The position numbers and the translations under genes were made by a program. DNA of 64,000 nt from an uncultured Gammaproteobacteria bacterium (GTDB lineage Bacteria; Pseudomonadota; Gammaproteobacteria; JAADHQ01). Position 1 is the first letter of the stretch. Every line of letters begins with the position of its first letter. Location of the stretch: assembly GCA_947258755.1 (NCBI GenBank), contig CAMYJO010000005.1:34935-98934 (forward strand), read 5' to 3'. The notes under the pieces are model-generated. The model made no database searches. It was not told the DNA's origin and saw nothing but the letters and a program-made list of their open reading frames with translations. This document shows, piece after piece, positions 1 to 10,125 of the stretch.

Positions 1-376
1 CCGTTTGCAGGCGTTGCAAACTGGCATCCAGCGCCGCAACAATATCGTCGCGATTAAAACGTGTCTTGCCTTCACGGATATGCGGCAGCCAGTCACCTGG
101 GCCAGTCACCTTACTGGCGAGCACAAAATCATCGCGCTTGCCGCGCGCCTTAATCCACTGACCAATAATTGTTTCGGTGCTGCCACAGGTCTCAGCTTTG
201 GTAGGGACTGCATATAATTCTGCGGTATCGATAAAGTTGACGCCATGCGCAAGTGCATAATCCAACTGCTCAAAGGCCTGTTCAGCTGTATTCTGCTCAC
301 CCCATGTCATCGTACCCAAGCAAATAACACTGACCTTGATTTCAGAATGACCCAGAGTACGATATTCCATTCCCAT
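1..376 (-). CDS. Aldo/keto reductase, Tas-like (partial, N-terminal part)
   Basis: The first ~125 residues of an NADP(H)-dependent aldo/keto reductase run off the left edge of the window. The protein opens with MGMEYRTLGHSEIKV and has GTMTWGEQN, the usual AKR start. It shows the catalytic pattern D50 and Y55 in FIDTAELY and K89 in LASKV. Two in-frame ATGs lie at 376 and 370; the first is preferred because a GGGAG ribosome site sits 8 nt upstream. The family reduces aldehydes and ketones in the cytoplasm; the substrate cannot be told. The C-terminal barrel half is outside the window. Confidence 0.9.
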   Translation of the reverse strand, partial: MGMEYRTLGHSEIKVSVICLGTMTWGEQNTAEQAFEQLDYALAHGVNFIDTAELYAVPTKAETCGSTETIIGQWIKARGKRDDFVLASKVTGPGDWLPHIREGKTRFNRDDIVAALDASLQRLQT

Positions 377-480
377 TTCTGCTGCTCCCAAAAATTAACT
401 GGCATTGACAAGTCATATTATTGCAATAGATATGTCATATCAACTCGCCATTATTCCTCACACATTCATTTCTAACGGTC

Positions 481-806
481 AGGAGGAAACCTGATGAATA
501 AAAAATTGTTGACCTTAACTATCTCAAGAACTTTTCGGATATAAGGATGGCTTATTCGATTGCGAAATCGCCCAGGCTAATATGTTGGGCTCTTTCATCA
601 GCTTATCAAAGTAGGTCGCCTGCTTTTTCATAATGCACGATAATTAGAATATTTTTAACAGAAAAATCCACAAAGGTCTGTGGAAAAAGCGACAATTGTG
701 TACATTGCGGGCATACAATATCAGTAGGGGCAGCGTTTGCATGGATTGATATGCTGACAGATACCGATGCAGAGCGGCAGAAAGCATGCCAGGGAAATTT
801 TAAATA
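481..806 (+). pseudogene. Decayed coding sequence (fragments in several frames)
   Basis: A strong ribosome site (AGGAGG at 481) precedes ATG 494, which opens a 16-codon frame (MNKKLLTLTISRTFRI). A second frame from about 519 to 613 reads LSQELFGYKDGLFDCEIAQ and onward. A third, ending at TAA about 806, reads VCGKSDNCVHCGHTIS and GAAFAWIDMLTDTD and carries three cysteines in a zinc-ribbon-like spacing. None has both a start and a useful length. Together they look like one small gene broken by frameshifts, but I do not recognise the family. Alternatively it is non-coding sequence that looks coding by chance. Confidence 0.3.
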
Positions 807-819
807 ACCTTAACGATAC

Positions 820-2274
820 CTAGAATACATCCTTTCCTGTAAAACCTTTAAAGATAGTCAGGAAGACAATCTTCAAATCAAACCATAACGACCAGTTACG
901 GATATAATCAAGATCAAACTGTACGCGTTGCTCCATTTTGTCCAGTGTATCCGTTTCGCCACGCAGACCGTTGATTTGTGCCCAACCGGTAATACCTGGC
1001 TTTACCTTATGCCTTAACATATAGCCCAGGATCTGCGACCTGTATTCTTCGTTATGAGCTACCGCATGTGGCCGTGGGCCGACAATAGACATCTTGCCTT
1101 GCAAGACATTAAAAAACTGCGGCAACTCATCCAGCGATGTGCGTCGCAAAAAGGCACCAAATGCCGTGATACGATCATCATTACGTTTGGCTTGAACCAC
1201 TTTATCGCCGTCTTCACAGACCTTCATGGTTCTGAACTTACATACCTTGATTTGCTCACCGTGCATGCCATAACGTTTTTGCCGGAAAAAAACCGGGCCG
1301 GCAGAAGTTATTTTCACCCCCATTGCGATAATCAACATCGGTATTGAGATCAGTATCAAGATTAGACTAGACAAGGCGATGTCCTCCACCCGCTTCGCCA
1401 GGCCGTCGATACCATAAAAAGGCGATTCATAGACACTCACGGCAGGGATACCCTGCAAGGTAGTCCAGCGCGCATGTAATAGACCAAACATAAAGAAATC
1501 CGGCACAACATAAACCGACACCGTACTATCGGCGAGTTTATTCACTAATTCATTGATTCGCTTTTCAGCACTCATCGGTAACACCACATAGACCACATCG
1601 ATCCTGCCGCTACGCGCACTATCAATCAGATCAGTAAACCCGCCCAGAATATTGATGTCTTCCCCAGCTAGGCGTCTGCCTTCTCCAGCGGCACGGTCAT
1701 CATAATAACCTTCAAAACGATAGCCCTTCCAGGGCATACTATTAATCGCCTTTTCAACGTCCTTACCAAGTGAGCGGACTCCCAGAACAGCGACCTTTCT
1801 TACATTCTTATTCCGATTACGGAAATAGTTCAATGACAAGCGCCTAACAACATGCAGCAGCACTATTACAACGGGCGTAAGGACGTACCACCATGCGATG
1901 ACTAGCAAAGGTAAATCCAACATCCATCCGGAAAAATACACAAATAGGGAAACTAGAATCGCAGTCAGCAGCCATAAGCCCAGAATTCGACTGGCTTCAC
2001 GTGCGATTGGAAAACCTCGCCATATCTCATAGACCTCAAAATGCTCGGTCAGGTACTGAAAAATAAACAGGCCGACTAAGCCGATCCAGGTTAGGGGATT
2101 CTGCCAGGCAATGCCATTCAGGTAACAAGCAAGCCATAGGCAAGCGAGAATAGCGATACTATCCATGATCCGTGAGATCGCCATAATCTTGGAATGAAAC
2201 GGGCGAATCGGCTTATTAGGATACTTGGAAGCCTTATTCGACTTATTAATATCATCAGAAATCCATTTATTCAT
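820..2274 (-). CDS. Undecaprenyl-phosphate sugar phosphotransferase (WcaJ/PssY type)
   Basis: Initiating enzyme of surface polysaccharide synthesis: it moves a hexose-1-phosphate from a UDP-sugar to undecaprenyl phosphate at the inner membrane. The 484-residue length and layout fit polyisoprenyl-phosphate hexose-1-phosphate transferases. There are N-terminal membrane segments (about residues 25-145), a CoA-binding/Rossmann-like middle (KVAVLGVRSLGKDVE) and a C-terminal bacterial sugar transferase domain from about residue 290. That domain contains FFRQKRYGMHG, CKFRTM, RRTSLDELPQ, VGPRPH and KPGITGWAQI. No other polysaccharide gene is adjacent, so it is an isolated initiator. The donor sugar (glucose or galactose) is not determined. 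Confidence 0.93.
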   Translation of the reverse strand: MNKWISDDINKSNKASKYPNKPIRPFHSKIMAISRIMDSIAILACLWLACYLNGIAWQNPLTWIGLVGLFIFQYLTEHFEVYEIWRGFPIAREASRILGLWLLTAILVSLFVYFSGWMLDLPLLVIAWWYVLTPVVIVLLHVVRRLSLNYFRNRNKNVRKVAVLGVRSLGKDVEKAINSMPWKGYRFEGYYDDRAAGEGRRLAGEDINILGGFTDLIDSARSGRIDVVYVVLPMSAEKRINELVNKLADSTVSVYVVPDFFMFGLLHARWTTLQGIPAVSVYESPFYGIDGLAKRVEDIALSSLILILISIPMLIIAMGVKITSAGPVFFRQKRYGMHGEQIKVCKFRTMKVCEDGDKVVQAKRNDDRITAFGAFLRRTSLDELPQFFNVLQGKMSIVGPRPHAVAHNEEYRSQILGYMLRHKVKPGITGWAQINGLRGETDTLDKMEQRVQFDLDYIRNWSLWFDLKIVFLTIFKGFTGKDVF

Positions 2275-2991
2275 ACCACTACTTTTCCTTCGAGCTATAC
2301 AATATCGTCCGATAAACTACCCACTGACTGATACATATGAAGGGGTAGAAATGCGCAACCTTCAAAACTCTAGATTACAATGTTAATCTATATCTAATTT
2401 TAGGTAAAGATATAATAATATACTGAATTATCTACTTAAATCAGCGAGGCCTACATTACATCCGCACTTATGGCTTTGCAGGCCAAGACCTAAGGATATA
2501 AATTTAATATTCATATGTTACAGGGTATTTTCCATTATTTGGTAATAATTTACCATATCTATGGGCGCGATATTAACAAACCGGTCACATTTCATCAGAT
2601 TGATTGGCCCCGCCACCATCATCAACACCTGTTCGTATAAACACAAATACTGCTTAACAATGAACCGTCATTTGACGTGAGCAGAACGACGTCAGCTGCT
2701 CTGTATGCGTGATGAAAAGCAACATATTCTGCTCGCATTTGCTGGGTAAACACGACTTGTTAATTAGCGAAGCACGATGCAACAAATAGGAAAAATGACA
2801 AGTAATCATCTAAATCATTAACGATCCTGATAACTGCTCACATACGAAAAACTATGCCGGTCTCATCGACATGACAATATGATTTAGGTCATGCCTTTGT
2901 CATCAGCTTTATAGTATTCTAATTATGATAGAAGTAACCTGGGATCTTTATTTATGCTATTGGCAATGAAGGACACATTAAGCTCAATCCT
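2275..2991. other. Long intergenic region upstream of ppsA
   Basis: About 700 AT-rich bases between the divergent sugar transferase and PEP synthase genes. I find no open frame with a ribosome site. It should hold both promoters; no clear -35/-10 pair stands out. There is a weak stem (GAGCAG at about 2680 with CTGCTC about 17 nt on) and two GACGT words, but no U-run or recognisable riboswitch. Confidence 0.4.
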
Positions 2992-5403
2992 ATGACAAGC
3001 CCGAAACAATATATCCGTTGGTTTGAACAGCTGGACATCGATGACATCCCACTGGTAGGCGGCAAGAATGCCTCACTCGGTGAAATGTATCGTCAATTGA
3101 CACCGCAGGGCATCAAAATACCCAATGGCTTCGCCATTACTGCAGATGCCTACCGATATATGCTCGACCAGGCCGATGCCTGGGAGCCATTACACGAAGC
3201 CCTCGACAAACTGGATGCAGATGATATTGATGATCTGGCCAAACGCGGCACACAGGCACGCGAGATTGTCTATGCTGCGACCTTGCCAGATGATCTAAGC
3301 TCACAAATCCTGGAAGCCTTCCATCAACTACAACAACACTATGATGATGACATCAGTGTGGCCGTACGCAGCTCAGCCACTGCCGAAGACCTGCCCAATG
3401 CCAGCTTTGCCGGACAACAGGACACCTATCTGAATATCAGCACTGACGCCCAATTGCTCGACGCTTGTCGGCGTTGTTTCGCCAGTCTATTCACCGACCG
3501 CGCAATACATTACCGTATAGACAAGGGCTTTGACCACTTCAAGGTAGCCTTATCGATATCTATAATGAAAATGGTACGATCCGACCTGGCATCCAGCGGC
3601 GTTATGTTCTCACTGGATACTGAAACAGGCTTCCGTGATGTCGTCTTTATTACCGCCGCCTATGGACTCGGTGAAACCGTCGTCCAGGGCAGCGTCGATC
3701 CCGATGAGTTTTATGTGCATAAACCGACCTATGAACAAGGCCAGCGCACGGTCTTGCGTCGCACACTCGGCGCCAAGAAAATCAAGATGCTGTATGCCGG
3801 TGGCCGCACCCGCGAAGCGACCAAGAATGTACCGACAGCAAAAGAAGATCGCCATCGTTTTTGCATTAGCGATGAGGATGTCCTGACCCTGGCAGGCTAT
3901 GCTATCAAGGTCGAGAAACATTACAGTCAACGTGCCGGTCAGGCCAGGCCTATGGATATGGAATGGGCCAAGGATGGTATTGATGGTGAATTGTATTTGG
4001 TACAAGCCAGACCGGAGACCGTTGAATCACAAATTTCAGGCACTAGTCTGGAGTTATATCATTTACAGGAAACGGGCGAAATACTCACTAGCGGCAACGC
4101 GGTAGGTGCTCGCATTGCCAGCGGTCGTGCCCGCCTGATTCGCAATCTTGACCTACTAAATGAGTTTCGTCCAGGCGAGGTACTGGTGGCAGATACCACC
4201 ACACCCGATTGGGAACCGGTCATGAAAATTGCTGCCGCCATCGTCACTAACCGTGGCGGCAGGACTTGCCACGCCGCTATTATCGCGCGCGAGCTCGGCA
4301 TCCCCGCTATCATTGGCTGTGATAATGCCACTGAGGTTATCACGGACCAAGCACCCGTTACTGTCGATTGTTCCGAGGGTGATCAAGGTAACATCTACGC
4401 CGGTGAACTGGCATTTGAGAAATCACTCATGGATATTGGTAGCCTGGATCGACCAAAGACAAAAATCATGCTCAATATAGGCAACCCGAATATTGCCTTC
4501 AAAACCTCTTTTCTACCCAATGACGGTGTCGGTCTGGCGCGAATGGAGTTTATTATTAATGAATCCATCAAGGCACACCCGATGGCGCTACTCTACCCAG
4601 ACAAAGTGCGCGACCCGTCACAGCGGAAAAAGCTGGATGAATTATGCCATGGTTATGCCAGTCCGACAGATTTCTTTATCAAACGTCTGTCCGAAGGCGT
4701 TGGTACTATTGCTGCTGCATTCTGGCCAAAACCGGTGGTCGTTCGAATGTCTGATTTAAAGACCAATGAATATGCCGCCCTACTGGGCGGAAAATACTTC
4801 GAACCCGCCGAGGCCAATCCAATGCTCGGATTTCGCGGCGCCTTTCGCTATACCCATCCGGACTACGCCGAGGCTTTCGCCCTTGAATGTGCGGCCTTGA
4901 AACGTGTGCGCGAAGACATGGGATTGAACAATGTCATCCTCATGATCCCCTTCTGCCGTCGTATCGATGAGGCTGAACGCGTATTACAAACACTACAGGA
5001 CAACGGCCTTAAACGTGGTGATAATGGCCTGCAAATCTATGTCATGTGCGAAGTCCCGAATAATGTGATTCTAATCGATGCCTTCTCACAATTGTTCGAC
5101 GGATTTTCGATTGGCTCAAATGACCTCACCCAACTGACACTGGGCGTCGATCGCGACTCGGATATTGTTGCCGCTGACTTTGATGAGCGTGATGACGGTG
5201 TCAAAGAGTTGATTCGCATGGCCACAGAAGGCGCTAAACGTAATCAACGTCATTCAGGCCTTTGCGGACAAGCGCCATCCGATTATCCTGAAATGGCTGA
5301 ATATCTGGTAAAAATAGGCATTGATTCTATCAGTCTAAACCCAGACACCGTCATCAGTACAACCCAGCAAATCCTTGAATTTGAAAAACGCCTGCGGCAA
5401 TAA
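2992..5403 (+). CDS. ppsA: Phosphoenolpyruvate synthase
   Basis: Converts pyruvate, ATP and water to PEP, AMP and phosphate, the entry to gluconeogenesis. At 803 residues it matches the family (about 790). The N-terminal ATP-binding domain starts with DIPLVGGKNASLGEM and contains VAVRSSATAEDLPNASFAGQQ. The central swivelling domain carries the phospho-histidine H427 in GGRTCHAAIIARELG. The C-terminal PEP/pyruvate barrel includes IGSNDLTQLTLGVDRD and GLCGQAPSDYPE. In an autotroph it links fixed carbon to hexose synthesis, which fits the aldolase gene 1.6 kb downstream on the same strand. It appears to be a single-gene transcript. Confidence 0.98.
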   Translation: MTSPKQYIRWFEQLDIDDIPLVGGKNASLGEMYRQLTPQGIKIPNGFAITADAYRYMLDQADAWEPLHEALDKLDADDIDDLAKRGTQAREIVYAATLPDDLSSQILEAFHQLQQHYDDDISVAVRSSATAEDLPNASFAGQQDTYLNISTDAQLLDACRRCFASLFTDRAIHYRIDKGFDHFKVALSISIMKMVRSDLASSGVMFSLDTETGFRDVVFITAAYGLGETVVQGSVDPDEFYVHKPTYEQGQRTVLRRTLGAKKIKMLYAGGRTREATKNVPTAKEDRHRFCISDEDVLTLAGYAIKVEKHYSQRAGQARPMDMEWAKDGIDGELYLVQARPETVESQISGTSLELYHLQETGEILTSGNAVGARIASGRARLIRNLDLLNEFRPGEVLVADTTTPDWEPVMKIAAAIVTNRGGRTCHAAIIARELGIPAIIGCDNATEVITDQAPVTVDCSEGDQGNIYAGELAFEKSLMDIGSLDRPKTKIMLNIGNPNIAFKTSFLPNDGVGLARMEFIINESIKAHPMALLYPDKVRDPSQRKKLDELCHGYASPTDFFIKRLSEGVGTIAAAFWPKPVVVRMSDLKTNEYAALLGGKYFEPAEANPMLGFRGAFRYTHPDYAEAFALECAALKRVREDMGLNNVILMIPFCRRIDEAERVLQTLQDNGLKRGDNGLQIYVMCEVPNNVILIDAFSQLFDGFSIGSNDLTQLTLGVDRDSDIVAADFDERDDGVKELIRMATEGAKRNQRHSGLCGQAPSDYPEMAEYLVKIGIDSISLNPDTVISTTQQILEFEKRLRQ

Positions 5404-5603
5404 TGCAGGCTGCTGAAATCCCAAGCGTTATAATCAATATGCAAACAAATATCAGGAGTACTATAATTATTAATAGGTGGTGAATAATTAACTTGAGACA
5501 AATATCTGCACCCAACAGATTCAAAGCGGTGTATAGTTCGACAACAACGACATAACATTATTACAAATTTTTATAATATTTTTTCTATGATCAGGAGTTT
5601 CTT

Positions 5604-6128
5604 ATGAAAGACCCACATCAGCATGACCCTATTGACGTCCTCGGTGAGGTCTATGAAAAAATGTATGAGAGTGTCGCCAAAAACTTTCATAAGGCCGAGG
5701 AAAAGAGCGGGCCCATTCTGCATAAATTAGTTGACGAGGCCAAGGAAGATGCGGTCAAGTTAAAAGATATCTCAGAGGAAGGTGGCGAGAAGTTAGCCGA
5801 ATGGCTAAAACGCGACCTCGATGATGCAGTCCACTACATGGCCGAAACCGGTGATGAATTAAAAGACTGGCTCGGTTTCGAGACAGCACTACTGGAAAGC
5901 AGCTTTATTGACCTGTTACTGAAAGCAGCCGATAAAACGACGCTGAAATTGATACAGATGAAAGAAGACGCGGAAAAGAGTGTCACCTACCACACGGGTG
6001 AAATAACCGGTCCAGGCACCCTGAACTGTACTGAATGTAGCGAGAAACTGCATTTTTACAAATCGGGAAAAGTACCGCCCTGCCCGAAATGCCATGGCAC
6101 CGTGTTTCATCGAAAAATATTAAGCTAA
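5604..6128 (+). CDS. DUF1451 zinc-ribbon protein (YbeL-like)
   Basis: A 174-residue soluble protein. The first ~120 residues are charged, helical and coiled-coil-like. The C-terminus is a rubredoxin-like zinc ribbon, CTEC (x14) CPKC, followed by GTVFHRK, as in DUF1451/YbeL proteins. The start follows AGGAG at 5592 with good spacing. The biochemical role is unknown in the family. It is separated by 200 bp from ppsA, so probably has its own promoter, and runs 50 bp ahead of mtfA on the same strand, possibly cotranscribed. Confidence 0.85.
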   Translation: MKDPHQHDPIDVLGEVYEKMYESVAKNFHKAEEKSGPILHKLVDEAKEDAVKLKDISEEGGEKLAEWLKRDLDDAVHYMAETGDELKDWLGFETALLESSFIDLLLKAADKTTLKLIQMKEDAEKSVTYHTGEITGPGTLNCTECSEKLHFYKSGKVPPCPKCHGTVFHRKILS

Positions 6129-6177
6129 TACCGTAGCCCAAAATGCATGCATATTAGCGACACGGCGAGACAGTGAT

Positions 6178-6966
6178 ATGATACTGAGACGCATTCAACG
6201 CTTCTGGCAACAGCACATCCTGTTTCGTTCGCGCATACCGTATTCCTTATGGCATAAGACCATCATGACATCAACCCTTCTGTCGTGCCTGGATCGAAAA
6301 GAACGTCATCGACTGCGTAAACTAGCCAGCCTGTTTCTGCATGAAAAAGCCATCACCGGTGCTGGTGGTCTTGACGTTAATGACACCATGCGAGTCTATA
6401 TCGCTGCGACCGCCTGCTTACTCATCCTCAATCTTGACCTGGATTACTATGATGGCTGGAGCGAGATTATCGTTTACCCCGACACCTTCGTCATCAAACG
6501 CGAAGAATATGATGAAAACGGCCTTGTTCATAATACCCAGCGAGCGCTGGCCGGTGAATCCTGGCAGCGTGGGCCCGTTATTCTTTCCTGGTCGGATGCC
6601 AGGCCGGAAGACCAGCCCGACAGGCATGCATCCAATGTCGTCCTGCATGAGTTTGCCCATAAGCTGGATATGCTGAATGGTGCAGCGAATGGTATGCCAC
6701 CCTTGCATGCCAGCATGACACGTGAAGACTGGACCAAATCACTGTCACTGGCGTACAAAAAACTGCATCAAAAAATAGATCATCATAAGCAGACAAGTAT
6801 CGATCCCTATGGTGCGGAGAACCCGGCCGAATTCTTTGCGGTGCTGACAGAAACATTCTTTGAACACCCGGCCCGTTTACAGAAAGCGTACCGGCAGGTA
6901 TATCAACAATTTTGCCTGTTCTATCGACAGGACCCAATACAACGCCACTGTAATCATATGGCTTGA
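6178..6966 (+). CDS. mtfA: MtfA family zinc metallopeptidase (M90)
   Basis: Cytoplasmic zinc aminopeptidase of the Mlc titration factor A family, which in E. coli binds the glucose repressor Mlc and modulates PTS gene expression. The 262-residue length is typical. The zinc site is H157-E-F-A-H161 within VVLHEFAHKLDMLNG, and ENPAEFFAVLTETFFE supplies the third ligand region. No Mlc or PTS gene lies in the window, so the partner here is unknown. It ends 36 bp before the aldolase start, suggesting a shared transcript. Confidence 0.93.
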   Translation: MILRRIQRFWQQHILFRSRIPYSLWHKTIMTSTLLSCLDRKERHRLRKLASLFLHEKAITGAGGLDVNDTMRVYIAATACLLILNLDLDYYDGWSEIIVYPDTFVIKREEYDENGLVHNTQRALAGESWQRGPVILSWSDARPEDQPDRHASNVVLHEFAHKLDMLNGAANGMPPLHASMTREDWTKSLSLAYKKLHQKIDHHKQTSIDPYGAENPAEFFAVLTETFFEHPARLQKAYRQVYQQFCLFYRQDPIQRHCNHMA

Positions 6967-7001
6967 CACGACTTTCTGCATTTAACAAAAGGAGTATCAC
7001 T

Positions 7002-8027
7002 ATGCAATATTCCTCTGAACTGGAAGCAACTATCAACGATATGGCGCAAAAAGGTCGTGGCATTCTGGCCGCTGATGAAAGCGCCCCCACCATTGCCAAA
7101 CGATTCAAGGCAATCAACGTCGAATCGACCGAGGAAAACCGACGCATCTGGCGCAGCCTGCTGGTGACGACTGAGGGTTTGGGCCAATATATCAATGGCA
7201 TAATTTTGTTCGAGGAAACCCTGGAGCAAAAGACGGATGATGGTAACAGCATACCTCAGGCAGCCTGGGCACAAACCATAGTCCCCGGGATAAAAGTCGA
7301 TAAGGGCAAGATCCCGCTGGCCCTGTCTCCTGGGGATCTCATCACCCAGGGCCTGGATGGCTTGGCCGAACGTTTACGCAGTTACAAGCAGCAAGGCGCC
7401 CGTTTCGCCAAGTGGCGTGAGGTCTATGCCATTGATAAACATGTCCCAAGTCAACACGGCATAGAGGCCAATGCGGAAATGCTGGCGCGTTATGCGGCCG
7501 TCTGTCAGGACGAAGGACTGGTGCCTATCGTCGAGCCGGAAGTTTTGATGGATGGTGATCATGATATTGATCGCCATGCTAACGTGACCGAGGCCGTACA
7601 ACATGCCGTTTTTCATGCGCTGCATCGTCATCATGTGCAACTGGAACTGATGATCCTGAAACCGAACATGGTATTGCCGGGAAAAGACTGCCGACGTGCG
7701 TCAGCAGACGAAGTGGCAACGGCCACATTAAAGGTATTGCATCGCTGTGTACCATCTGCCGTCCCCAGTATTAATTTTTTATCCGGTGGGCAAGGTCCTG
7801 AAGAAGCGACCATCAATCTCAATGCCCTGAACCAACAGTCAACAGACGCCCCCTGGAAATTAAGCATATCGTACGGGCGCGCATTACAACAGACAGCATT
7901 ACAGGCATGGCAGGGAAAAGAGGACAATTACCTACTCGCTCAACAGGCCTTATTGGAACGTGCCAGACTAAACAGCCTCGCACAACTAGGCCAATACAAT
8001 CCTGATATGGAACAGGCTGACACATAA
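7002..8027 (+). CDS. Class I fructose-bisphosphate aldolase
   Basis: Metal-independent, Schiff-base aldolase of the eukaryote-like class I family, cleaving or forming fructose-1,6-bisphosphate and, in autotrophs, sedoheptulose-1,7-bisphosphate. Start 7002 is chosen over the upstream ATG 6963 because AAAGGAG lies just before it and MQYSSELEATI aligns with family starts; this gives 341 residues. Motifs seen are KGRGILAADES near the N-terminus, EPEVLMDGDHD, the active lysine K220 in LMILKPNM, and the phosphate-binding region LSGGQGPEEATINL. It likely serves the Calvin cycle and gluconeogenesis together with PpsA. Confidence 0.96.
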   Translation: MQYSSELEATINDMAQKGRGILAADESAPTIAKRFKAINVESTEENRRIWRSLLVTTEGLGQYINGIILFEETLEQKTDDGNSIPQAAWAQTIVPGIKVDKGKIPLALSPGDLITQGLDGLAERLRSYKQQGARFAKWREVYAIDKHVPSQHGIEANAEMLARYAAVCQDEGLVPIVEPEVLMDGDHDIDRHANVTEAVQHAVFHALHRHHVQLELMILKPNMVLPGKDCRRASADEVATATLKVLHRCVPSAVPSINFLSGGQGPEEATINLNALNQQSTDAPWKLSISYGRALQQTALQAWQGKEDNYLLAQQALLERARLNSLAQLGQYNPDMEQADT

Positions 8028-8169
8028 TTGCGCATGAGCATGATAGAAAAAACCTACATATCCTGCGTAATACCCTTTTCGTAATATTCTGGCACACAAG
8101 CTAAGGGTATAACTATCTGCGCAATTTCATTCTACTAATTATGATTGCGATGAATGCATCACTACTGGT

Positions 8170-9789
8170 ATGCTTGTTCTTGATCCACAACAAGTATCAC
8201 GTATGACAAATGTAACACTCTGGATATCACTGGCATTCGCGCTCGGCCTCATCGTTAGACAAATTGGCTTACCACCACTGGTAGGCTACCTGCTGGCAGG
8301 CTTCGGTCTTAGCGCTCTTGGTTATAAGAGCGGTATTTTTATTGAGGAACTGGCCCATGCTGGCGTCTTACTACTCCTATTCGGCGTAGGACTCAAGCTA
8401 CGTCTGTCGAGTCTGTTTCGCGCCGAGGTCCTGGTAGGCTCGATGATACATATGTTGTTCAGTGTCGGCATCGCCGTACTGGCTATGTATATGGTTTCCG
8501 GGCTGGATTTCAAGACCATGCTACTGATTGCACTGGCATTATCCTTTTCCAGCACCGTCATTGCAGCCAAAGTTCTTGAGACCAAAAAAGAATTACGTGC
8601 CTTTCATGGACGCGTTGCCATCGGCATACTCATTATGCAGGACATCATCGCCGTCGTTTTTCTGAGCGCCAGCGGCGAACAAACACCCTCGCCCTGGGCA
8701 CTGTTGCTTTTCGCATTGCCATTACTACGCCCACTCATTCACAAAGTATTAGATCTGAGTGGACATGATGAACTGGTCATCCTGTTTGGGCTATTGCTAG
8801 CACTTGTTATCGGCGGCGGTACATTTGGTTATCTCGGTCTCAGCTCTGAACTCGGCGCGCTGATTTTGGGCGTGTTATTAAGCAATCATTCAAGATCGCC
8901 TGAGGTCTCCAACGCCTTATGGGGGCTGAAAGAAGTATTCCTGGTTGGCTTCTTCCTGCAAATCGGCATGTACGGCTACCCTGACATGGATACAGTATTG
9001 ATAGCCCTTGCGCTATGCCTGTTGTTACCATTGAAGGCGATACTTTTTTTCTCCATCCTGTTGCTTTTCCGTTTACGCGCTCGCAGCAGCTTCCTTGCCA
9101 GCCTGACATTGGCTACCTATAGTGAATTTGGCCTGATCCTGGCCAATGTTGCGACCAAGAATGGGTTAATCTCAAACGAAACATTGATCTTGCTTGCGGT
9201 TACAGTCGCTTTCTCCTTTGTATTGGCAGCGCCTGTTAATCGTTATTCACACAGCCTGTATGTCCGCTATGAACATATTTTGACTCGATTCGAATCACAC
9301 AAACAACATCCGGATGATGGTCCAATCCATTTGGGAAATTCACATATCATGATCATGGGCATGGGCCGTGTTGGCACCGGTGCCTATGACTTTTTTACCG
9401 AACGCAAGCAACGCGTGATAGGCATGGACTCTGATCCTGGTAAGGCACAAGGGCATGTTGCTCAAGGGCGTCGTGTTTTGTATGCGGATGCTGAAGACCC
9501 CGGTTTCTGGTTTAATCTTAAGCTGGAAGGAATACAGGCAATATTACTTGCTCTACCGGACCAGGAGGCCAAGACCATTGCTGCCAAACAACTGAGAAAG
9601 AAAGGTTTTAAAGGCATCATTTCTGCGACCGCTCTATTCAATGATCAAATTAATCCAATCAAGAAGGCCGGTGCTGATATGGTCTACAATTACTACGATG
9701 AAGTCGGTTTTGGTTTTGCCGAGCATGTGTGGGAAGAACTTCATTCAGCTCGCGAAGGCGACACGGAAGAAACATCCACCCCTGTTTAA
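8170..9789 (+). CDS. CPA2 cation:proton antiporter with TrkA-N domain (KefB/YbaL-like)
   Basis: Inner-membrane K+/H+ or Na+/H+ antiporter. The first ~360 residues are strongly hydrophobic with about a dozen membrane segments, including GLIVRQIGLPPLVGYLLAGF and ALSFSSTVIAAKVLE, typical of the Na_H_exchanger fold. Residues ~385-510 form a regulatory NAD-binding TrkA-N domain, starting IMIMGMGRVGTGAYD. The 539-residue length fits YbaL-like members without a long C-terminal RCK extension. The annotated start lacks a good ribosome site; ATG 8203 (MTNVTLW) is an alternative. It stands alone, converging with the next gene. Confidence 0.92.
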   Translation: MLVLDPQQVSRMTNVTLWISLAFALGLIVRQIGLPPLVGYLLAGFGLSALGYKSGIFIEELAHAGVLLLLFGVGLKLRLSSLFRAEVLVGSMIHMLFSVGIAVLAMYMVSGLDFKTMLLIALALSFSSTVIAAKVLETKKELRAFHGRVAIGILIMQDIIAVVFLSASGEQTPSPWALLLFALPLLRPLIHKVLDLSGHDELVILFGLLLALVIGGGTFGYLGLSSELGALILGVLLSNHSRSPEVSNALWGLKEVFLVGFFLQIGMYGYPDMDTVLIALALCLLLPLKAILFFSILLLFRLRARSSFLASLTLATYSEFGLILANVATKNGLISNETLILLAVTVAFSFVLAAPVNRYSHSLYVRYEHILTRFESHKQHPDDGPIHLGNSHIMIMGMGRVGTGAYDFFTERKQRVIGMDSDPGKAQGHVAQGRRVLYADAEDPGFWFNLKLEGIQAILLALPDQEAKTIAAKQLRKKGFKGIISATALFNDQINPIKKAGADMVYNYYDEVGFGFAEHVWEELHSAREGDTEETSTPV

Positions 9790-9898
9790 TATCAGAATGC
9801 AGGGGAAAATTGATATATTAACAACCCGGATAATTCGACAAGGCGATTAACGTTATTCTTAAGTTCGAATGTGACGGCTTATTTATAATTGATCAAAA

Positions 9899-10105
9899 CT
9901 ACAGCTTCGCCAGTAGTTCTTCTATGCGCGCCAGTTCTTCACTGGTTGCCTTGGCAATACCATCGAGCACTTCTACATTCTCCAGTTCGATCGCCTGCTC
10001 TTCCGAATCAGCATTCAGGCCCCGACGGTAATCCGCCTTGATAGCATCAAGCCGCGCCCTTAACTCATCTCGTTTTTCAATCAAACTCTGCTTTTCATTT
10101 GTCAT
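9899..10105 (-). CDS. Small coiled-coil protein, function unknown
   Basis: A 68-residue, highly charged protein predicted to be almost entirely helical (KRDELRARLDAIKADYRRG ... EELARIEELLAKL), with heptad-like leucines. GGAGT lies about 10 nt before the ATG, which supports translation. It has the hairpin-like helical look of DksA-type coiled coils but no zinc-finger cysteines. It is 20 bp downstream of the rhodanese gene on the same strand, so the two are probably cotranscribed. Confidence 0.75.
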   Translation of the reverse strand: MTNEKQSLIEKRDELRARLDAIKADYRRGLNADSEEQAIELENVEVLDGIAKATSEELARIEELLAKL

Positions 10106-10125
10106 AACCGTATTACTCCAATCGA

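Noticed and set aside
2275..2991. Riboswitch or small RNA upstream of ppsA
   Set aside because: Only a weak 6-bp stem was found; no conserved riboswitch core or terminator could be recognised.
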